From contig BDDC01000810.1 of NCBI GenBank assembly GCA_001662425.1, positions 23,773 through 35,072 of the forward strand: a stretch of 11,300 nt of DNA, given 5' to 3'. Both the position numbers and the translations under genes were made by a program. The notes beneath the pieces are model-generated. The model made no database searches. It saw only the letters and a program-made list of their open reading frames with translations, and was not told where the DNA came from. This document shows, piece after piece, positions 6,525-11,300 of the stretch (the first letter of the stretch is position 1; each line of letters begins with the position of its first letter). The stretch is from Chlamydomonas sphaeroides (lineage: Eukaryota; Chlorophyta; Chlorophyceae; Chlamydomonadales; Chlamydomonadaceae).

Positions 6525-9500
6525 GCAAGGAGAGCTGCCGCCCAGCGCAAGCATAATGACACGCCCTGACGCCTTGCTGCTGCTGCTGCTGCTGCGGCTG
6601 CTACTTGATTGATCAAATGGGTTCTGGACCCTCTGACCTGCCAGGTCGCTGTCCCGGAGCCAAGCGCCACTCCATCGGCGCCGGTTCCGGGGGATGCGAT
6701 CGCTCCTCTCGCCGGTAGCGGCGCTGGCGGAGGCATTGGTGCTATCACTACAGTTGCTGCAGGCGCGCTGGCCGCCTTCCTGGGCTTGCAGCTGAACGAG
6801 CAGAAGGAGGCCGTGGCGACTGCCAAGTCGGAGGCCGCTAGCGCCGCCGCAGAGCAGCAGCGCATGGCTGCTGACGCGGCGGCTATGGCGGCGAAGCTGG
6901 TGCAGGAGCAGGCAGCCGCAAAGGCAGCCGTCGGCAAGTTCCGGCAGGAGGTGTCCGCCAAGGTACGCGTCACCAGCCCAGCCACGCAGTGGCCACGGCT
7001 CCCGTCGCCCTCCACCCATAGCTGCATGCTCAGTGATGCCTGGAGCTCGCACCTTACACCGCTTACGTCTACGCCCCCAACCCCGCCAACCGCCGCCAGG
7101 ACGAGGCGCTTGCGAAGCGGCAGGCGGAGCTGTCGCGCGCGCAGGGCGAGGCGCGCGCCGCCGAGAGCCGGGCCACTGCCGTTGCGGCGCAGCTGGCGGC
7201 CATGGAGGCCAAGCTGCGCGAGGCGCGATCAGAGGTGTGTGTTCACAACTAGGTAACACACAGAAGCACGCCCTGCGCGGCACACCCAGGGTTGATGACG
7301 CGTCGGTCGTGCGTACGGAGCAGGGATGCATTTAGGTGCGCCGGTGCGGGAAGCGAAACCCCGTGTGGGGGGTGGGGCTTGGGCACGGGGGTCGGGAGCT
7401 GGGGCCAACTGGGAAGCCAGGAAGGGCACCAGCGCGCAGCCGCGTGAAGCTGTGACACCCCCCTGAGGTGCGCAGCCCCCTGCCGCTCCTGTGCCGCGGC
7501 CGTCGTGCCCTGCCAAGCTCCCCTCCTCTGCCTCCCTGGCCGGCGCAGCTGGAGGCGACCTCTGCCTCGCAGCGGGAGGCCGCGGAGCGCGCTGCCTCCA
7601 CCGCCGCCCGCGCGCAGCAGCTGTCCATGAGCCTGGCGCTGGAGAAGGCGGCGGCGGAGCGGGCGGTGGCGGACGCCAAGGCGCGCATCGAGGCAGCCGC
7701 CAAGGCGCAGGCGGCCGCCGAGGAGGCCGGCACGCGGGCGCGGCGGGAGCTGGGCGCGGCGCGCAGCCGGGCGTCCAAGCTGGAGGTGCGCCTGCCTCTG
7801 CTGCTCTGCGGTCGGGCGTGAGGTGACGAGGCAGGCTCCGGCCCGCGCTGCCTGCCGGACCAACGCCCCCCACGCACCTTGACGCCCTCGCCACCCCCGC
7901 ACCGCTCCGCAGTCTGACCTGGCTGAGCGGTCGCAGAAGCTGGCGGCGGCGCAGGCGGAGGCCGCCGCCACCGCCGCCGAGCTGTCGCAGGTGCGGCAGG
8001 CGCTGGTGACGGCGCAGGCGGCGGCGGCGGCGGCGCAGAGCGGCGTGGAGGCGCTGACCGCAGAGCGCGCAGCGCTGGCGGCGGAGAAGAGCCGGGTGGA
8101 GGCCGCGCTGGCGGCGGAGAGCAGGCGGGCGGCGGAGCTGCAGGTGCGTCCTCCGCGCCCCGCGGCGCCGTGTGCTTCATGGCTGTGGGCTCTGACCTGG
8201 CGAGCAGGAGCGCTGCAGGACTGTGCAGGAGTCGTAGTCGCGCGCTAGCTGCTGCTCATCCTACCTAGCAGGCCTGCGTACTGCGCCCTCTTGCCCAGCC
8301 CCTGGGCTGCTGCGAAGTGGGGGCAGGGCAATGGGTTCGCGATGTGTGTGTTCCAGGGTTAGGCAGAACAGAACCCCACATGCGGCACAGCACGCCCCGG
8401 GTTGAGTGGCGCGTCGGCCGTGCGCAGAGGGAATGCGGTTACATGCGCCAGTGCAAAAGCGCGGCCCAGCCTGCCCCGGGTGGAATGGCGCGTCGGCCGT
8501 GCGAAGAGGGAATGCGGTTAAATGCGCCAGTGCGGAAGCGAAGCCCGGAAAGAACCCGGTTCCCGGCCCAGCCCGCATACCCGGACGTGAGTTACCTGAC
8601 GAGAAGGGTAGCGAGTGTCGTAGTGCTGAGCAGCGGTCAGGCGCAGCACCCGCTGACGCGTGCGCTAGCAACCCCATGCGATGTGTGCGTATCGTGCACG
8701 GTGCCGACCGGGCTTGGCCCCGCCCCTGCACCCCTGCCCGGGCCCCAGGCCGCCAACGACGCGGCCGCCAGGGACGCCGCTGCGCTGCTGGACAGGGCCA
8801 CGGGCGTGGAGACCGAGCTGGGGCGCACCACTGAGCAGCTGCACGCCTACAAGGTGCGGGCTGAGGGGGGCAGGGCTAAGGGCGCCGGGCGCCTAGGGCA
8901 GCGCAGGCCCGCGGAGGAACGGCTCCCAGCGCCCCCGTGCCGCCTGAGTCCAGGCTCCACGCAGCGCCGCCAGCTTGCGGTGTCGCCGCCTGTCCTGGCC
9001 GCTGTCCTGGCCGCCCCATCCCTCATGACGGCCCCCCTGCGCTCTGTTCGCCCCCGCACCGAACCCCCCGCGCAGGCCGAGCTTCACGCCGAGAACGCCG
9101 CCAGCAAGGCGCTGGCGGCGCAGGTGGAGGCGCTGCAGGGCCGGCTGGCGGCGGGGCAGCAGCGGCTGGCGGCGGCGGAGGAGGGCCGCGATGCGGCGGC
9201 GCAGCGCGGCACTGAGCTGGAGGCGCAGTGCGAGCAGCTGCGGCAGGACCTGGAGGCGCGCGAGGTGGGGCTGAGGGGGGGCTGAGGGGGACGTAGCGCG
9301 GGAGCGCGGCCCCCGTGTGCCCTGCCGTACGCCAGCACGCGACCCGCCGGCCCCTGCCGCGAGGCACCCGATCCGCCTGACCCCATCGCACGGCGCCCGC
9401 CCCGCGTTGCTGCCGTGCCCGCCCCTCACCCTTGTCGCCGTGCTGGCTGCCTGCCCGCATGCGGCGCTGCCCAGCTCCTGCTTCCTTGGGACAAGGGCGC

Positions 9501-11068
9501 GAGCCCGGCATTCCCGGCCCCACCCTCCTTACGTATGAATGGGCACGCTTGACGGCACCTCCCATGGCCGGGGCCTGCTCTGTCGCGAGCCCCTTTGCGC
9601 CGCTCTCGCTCCCCTCTCCTTCCTACCGGCATGCACCTCCTTGACCTGGCCGCTCCCGGCGGAACGGGCGGAAGTTTCCGGCTCGCGAGTATGGAAGAAG
9701 CCTGGGCCGATCGTTGATCCGTGCGCACCCCATGCACGCCGCCCTGCCCTGCCCGCCCCCTCTTCGACCCCCCCACAGGCCGCCCGCGCCGCGGCCTCTG
9801 CCCGCGTGGCGGACCTGGGCACGCAGCTGGACCGCCTGGCCGAGCACCTGGAGCGCAGCGAGGTGGGGCGGGCGGGGCGGGGCGTGTGTTCAGTTTTAAG
9901 TAAAAGTTAGAGCACCACCCCGCACGCGTGCGCGTGTTCCAGTGGCAAGTAGAACAGAATCCTACCCGTGTGTGTGTGTGCGGGGGGCCGGGGTATGAGG
10001 ACTGTCCGGTCGCGAGGCCGCGCGGCGCAGCCTGATCGCATGCCTGTGAGCGGCCCCGACCCACCCTTACCCCAACCCACGCCTCCCTGACCCCGCCAAG
10101 ACTGAGCTGGAGGCTGAGCGGGAGCAGCGGCACGAGGTGGCGGCGCAGCTGGAGGAGCTGCAGGTGGGGCCGGGGGGAAGGGGGATTGGGGGTGGGGTTT
10201 GGAGGGCAGCGCGTGCGGGTTTGGCACGGCTGGGGTAGCTGCAGGCCTGTGTGGTGGGCCTGCAGGTCGGCCCAGGGGCACGGGACTGGCAGCGAGGGAT
10301 GTGGCGGGCAGGCAAGGCGGGGCTCGCGACGGCATGCGAGCACCCCCTTCCGCGCATGCATTGTACCTCAGCGCCCCCGCCCCAGCGCCCCGCGTGCCTT
10401 GCCTCTGGCCTGCCGCTGGGGCCCCTTCCCCTGTCCTCGTCACCTTCCACCTATCACCACCCGCTTCCCCGCACTCGCGCAGGAGCGACACTCCAAGCTG
10501 GAGGCGGCCGCCAAGTCGCTCAAGGCCAGCCAGGAGGAGGCCTCGCGCGAGCTGGTGGACGCGCAGGGCAAGCTGCGGGAGGCGAGCGCGCGGGCGGACA
10601 AGCAGCGCGAGAAGACGCAGCACTACAAGCAGGTGTGCGGGGGGAGGGCGGGTGTGTGTGTATGGGGGGGGGCGGGGGCCGGAGGGGCGTGGGGAAAGGG
10701 GGGAGGAGAGGGGGGCCTAGAGGGCGGATGCCGGGCACGGGCTTGGTTTGGTGGGAATGAAAAGGAAGAGAAGGGGAGTGGGCGCAGCGACGTCTGAATT
10801 CCATGTGCCGCCGCCCCCCTGCCGCACGCACGGTAGTTCACGTTACCCCTGGTACGTCCATCGTCGCCTTCAAGCCCGGTGTCCCGGACTCCCCTCACGT
10901 CCCCACCCACAGGAGGCGGAGGATGCCGCTGCCAAGGCGGCCGCCCTGGCCGCGGAGCTGGAGGCCGCCCGGGCGGCGGCGGCTGCTGCGGATGCGCGGG
11001 CGGCCGAGATGGCGGCGGCGGTGAGCAGCCACGACGCGAGGAGCAGGGAGCTGGACAGCCGGGTGCAG
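6336..11068 (+). CDS. Thylakoid-targeted Ala-rich long coiled-coil protein, MFP1-like (rightward gene, 11 exons, 3' end outside window)
   Basis: Exons: 6336-6524, 6645-6962, 7100-7234, 7549-7785, 7913-8143, 8749-8853, 9076-9264, 9779-9862, 10101-10163, 10483-10632, 10913-11068. They join into 619 open codons and every junction is phase 0. The ATG at 6336 is the first in its frame; the open frame extends upstream only from a TTG at 6252. Residues 1-35 form an Arg-rich transit peptide without acidic residues. SRRVGLL (36-42) starts a Tat-type signal ending A-R-A (56-58). Residues 64-93 are a Pro/Ala/Gly linker, 94-113 a hydrophobic segment, and from 114 onward an Ala/Glu/Gln/Arg coiled coil with no Pro. 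If the Tat signal is cleaved and 94-113 spans the thylakoid membrane, the rod would be stromal (inference). The plan matches the divergent neighbour, but the rod has no DLKQALN repeats. MFP1-like by architecture only. Confidence 0.85.
6577..6594. repeat. CTG microsatellite in rightward intron 1
   Basis: Six consecutive CTG triplets inside the GC-AG intron. Confidence 0.85.
6645..6962 (+). CDS. Rightward gene exon 2: linker, hydrophobic segment and start of coiled coil
   Basis: 106 codons. VAVPEPSATPSAPVP linker, then AGGGIGAITTVAAGALAAFL, then a coiled coil from NEQKEAVATAK to FRQEVSAK. Acceptor TGCCAG|GTC with a CTGAC branch-point-like site just upstream; donor AAG|GTACGC. Confidence 0.87.
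7100..7234 (+). CDS. Rightward gene exon 3: coiled coil
   Basis: 45 codons, DEALAKRQAEL to REARSE. Acceptor CGCCAG|GAC, donor GAG|GTGTGT. The donor coincides with the first base of an intronic repeat element. Confidence 0.87.
7235..7363 (+). repeat. Intronic dispersed repeat, copy in rightward intron 3
   Basis: Shares with 8344-8550 the order GTGTGTGTTC, a TAGG/CAGAA block, GGCAC, then GGGTTGA, GCGTCGG, CGTGCG, TGCGCC, GTGCG and AAGCGAA. It has one copy of the second part instead of two. Its first base is the splice donor. Confidence 0.65.
7235..7548 (+). other. Rightward intron 3 (314 bases), mostly a diverged repeat element
   Basis: The first about 130 bases match the repeat element found in intron 5 of the same gene. 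The rest is G-rich then C-rich sequence without exon-like segments. Confidence 0.7.
7549..7785 (+). CDS. Rightward gene exon 4: coiled coil
   Basis: 79 codons, LEATSASQREA to RASKLE. Acceptor GCGCAG|CTG, donor GAG|GTGCGC, phase 0. Confidence 0.87.
7913..8143 (+). CDS. Rightward gene exon 5: coiled coil, 11 heptads
   Basis: 77 codons, SDLAERSQKLA to RRAAELQ. Acceptor CCGCAG|TCT, donor CAG|GTGCGT. Very Ala-rich. Confidence 0.87.
8144..8748 (+). other. Rightward intron 5 (605 bases, longest), with tandem repeat element
   Basis: Carries the repeat element at 8344-8550. No rod-like exon was detected. The remainder is of mixed composition with GC lower than the exons. Confidence 0.7.
8344..8550 (+). 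repeat. Intronic dispersed repeat with internal 79-base tandem duplication, rightward intron 5
   Basis: A 5' part (8344-8394) is followed by two tandem units starting CCCCGGGT at 8395 and 8474. They share GGCGCGTCGGCCGTGCG, AGAGGGAATGCGGTTA and ATGCGCCAGTGC. Confidence 0.8.
8749..8853 (+). CDS. Rightward gene exon 6: coiled coil, 5 heptads
   Basis: 35 codons, AANDAAARDAA to EQLHAYK. Acceptor CCCCAG|GCC, donor AAG|GTGCGG. Confidence 0.85.
9076..9264 (+). CDS. Rightward gene exon 7: coiled coil, 9 heptads
   Basis: 63 codons, AELHAENAASK to DLEARE. Acceptor GCGCAG|GCC, donor GAG|GTGGGG. Contains one of the rare Cys residues of the rod (AQCEQL). Confidence 0.87.
9265..9778 (+). other. Rightward intron 7 (514 bases)
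   Basis: G-rich start, pyrimidine-rich end (CCCCCCCACAG). No exon-like, RNA or repeat feature was recognised. Confidence 0.6.
9779..9862 (+). CDS. Rightward gene exon 8: coiled coil, 4 heptads
   Basis: 28 codons, AARAAASARVADL to HLERSE. Acceptor CCACAG|GCC, donor GAG|GTGGGG. Confidence 0.85.
9884..9965 (+). repeat. Two short copies of the repeat's 5' part, rightward intron 8
   Basis: Copies begin GTGTGTTCAG (9884) and GCGTGTTCCAG (near 9932), about 48 bases apart. Both continue with AAGTA and AACAGAA-like sequence resembling 8347-8373. Confidence 0.5.
10101..10163 (+). CDS. Rightward gene exon 9: coiled coil, 3 heptads
   Basis: 21 codons, TELEAEREQRHEV to QLEELQ. Acceptor GCCAAG|ACT (AAG rather than CAG), donor CAG|GTGGGG. 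Confidence 0.83.
10164..10482 (+). other. Rightward intron 9 (319 bases)
   Basis: Opens with runs of G (GGGGCCGGGGGG) and closes with a CT-rich tract before GCGCAG. Nothing else was recognised. Confidence 0.6.
10483..10632 (+). CDS. Rightward gene exon 10: coiled coil
   Basis: 50 codons, ERHSKLEAAAKSL to KTQHYKQ. Acceptor GCGCAG|GAG, donor CAG|GTGTGC. Confidence 0.87.
10913..11068 (+). CDS. Rightward gene exon 11: coiled coil, last exon in window
   Basis: 52 codons, EAEDAAAKAAAL to RELDSRVQ. Acceptor CCACAG|GAG, donor CAG|GTGCGT into a minisatellite that runs to the right edge. Confidence 0.85.
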
Positions 11069-11082
11069 GTGCGTGTCGGGGG

Positions 11083-11300
11083 GTGGGTGATGGGTGGGCC
11101 AGCGGGGTGGCGTGGGCCGGCGGGGTGGGTCAGTGGGGTGGCGTGGGCCAGCGGGGTGGGCCGGCGGGGTGGGCCAGCGGGGTGGGCCAGCGGGGTGGCG
11201 TGGGCCAGCGGGATGGGCCAGCGGGATGGGCCGGCGGGGTGGGCCAGCGGGGTGGGCCGGCGGGGCGGACCGGCGGGGGGGGGCCGCCCGGGGGGGGGGC
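11083..11300 (+). repeat. 13-base minisatellite in rightward intron 11
   Basis: Tandem units of GTGGGCCAGCGGG with A/G changes (GCCGG, GGATG) and a longer variant with GTGGC inserted. The array ends in G runs and is cut by the window edge. Confidence 0.85.

Noticed and set aside
8395..8550. CRISPR-like array
   Set aside because: Only two long adjacent units without unique spacers, inside a eukaryotic intron.
8317..9285. 322-codon plus-strand frame as one continuous coding exon
   Set aside because: It includes an intronic tandem repeat and Pro-rich stretches; only exons 6 and 7 inside it look like the rod.

Overview
This is a GC-rich, intron-dense eukaryotic nuclear locus. The best fit is a green alga (chlorophyte, possibly trebouxiophyte), because both genes start with plastid-type targeting sequences, introns are short (about 100-600 bases) and G/C-rich, and CTG/CAG microsatellites are common. 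The organism is inferred from this style; no species marker is present.

Layout. Two genes diverge from a central gap of 231 bases between their start codons (6105-6335), which is also where GC content is lowest. The leftward gene (minus strand, 6104 to 9 and beyond the left edge) has 17 visible exons and 719 codons. The rightward gene (plus strand, 6336 to 11068 and beyond the right edge) has 11 visible exons and 619 codons. Neither stop codon is in the window. The exon chains were built by hand from splice signals and frame continuity; every junction keeps one open frame. No tRNA, rRNA, CRISPR array or transposon gene was seen.

Both proteins have the same plan: an Arg/Ala-rich plastid transit peptide, a twin-arginine hydrophobic signal ending near an A-x-A-like site, a phase 0 intron directly after it, a Pro/Gly-rich linker, a GGG-led hydrophobic segment of about 20 residues, then a very long coiled coil. 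This is the plan of plant MFP1-like thylakoid coiled-coil proteins. Each would be anchored in the thylakoid membrane, plausibly with its coiled coil in the stroma. The divergent pair could be coexpressed partners, or products of an old inverted duplication.

The most unusual features are in the leftward gene. Its coiled coil contains four copies of a 33-residue motif centred on DLKQALN, at residues 435, 526, 617 and 687. The spacings are 91, 91 and 70 residues, all whole numbers of heptads (13, 13, 10). Each copy ends exactly at an intron. One copy is split by an extra intron flanked by a 9-base direct repeat, which looks like an intron gain. Three of 28 donors are GC rather than GT, and 27 of 28 are phase 0. 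Rightward introns 3, 5 and 8 carry related dispersed repeats, and the right edge is a 13-base minisatellite.
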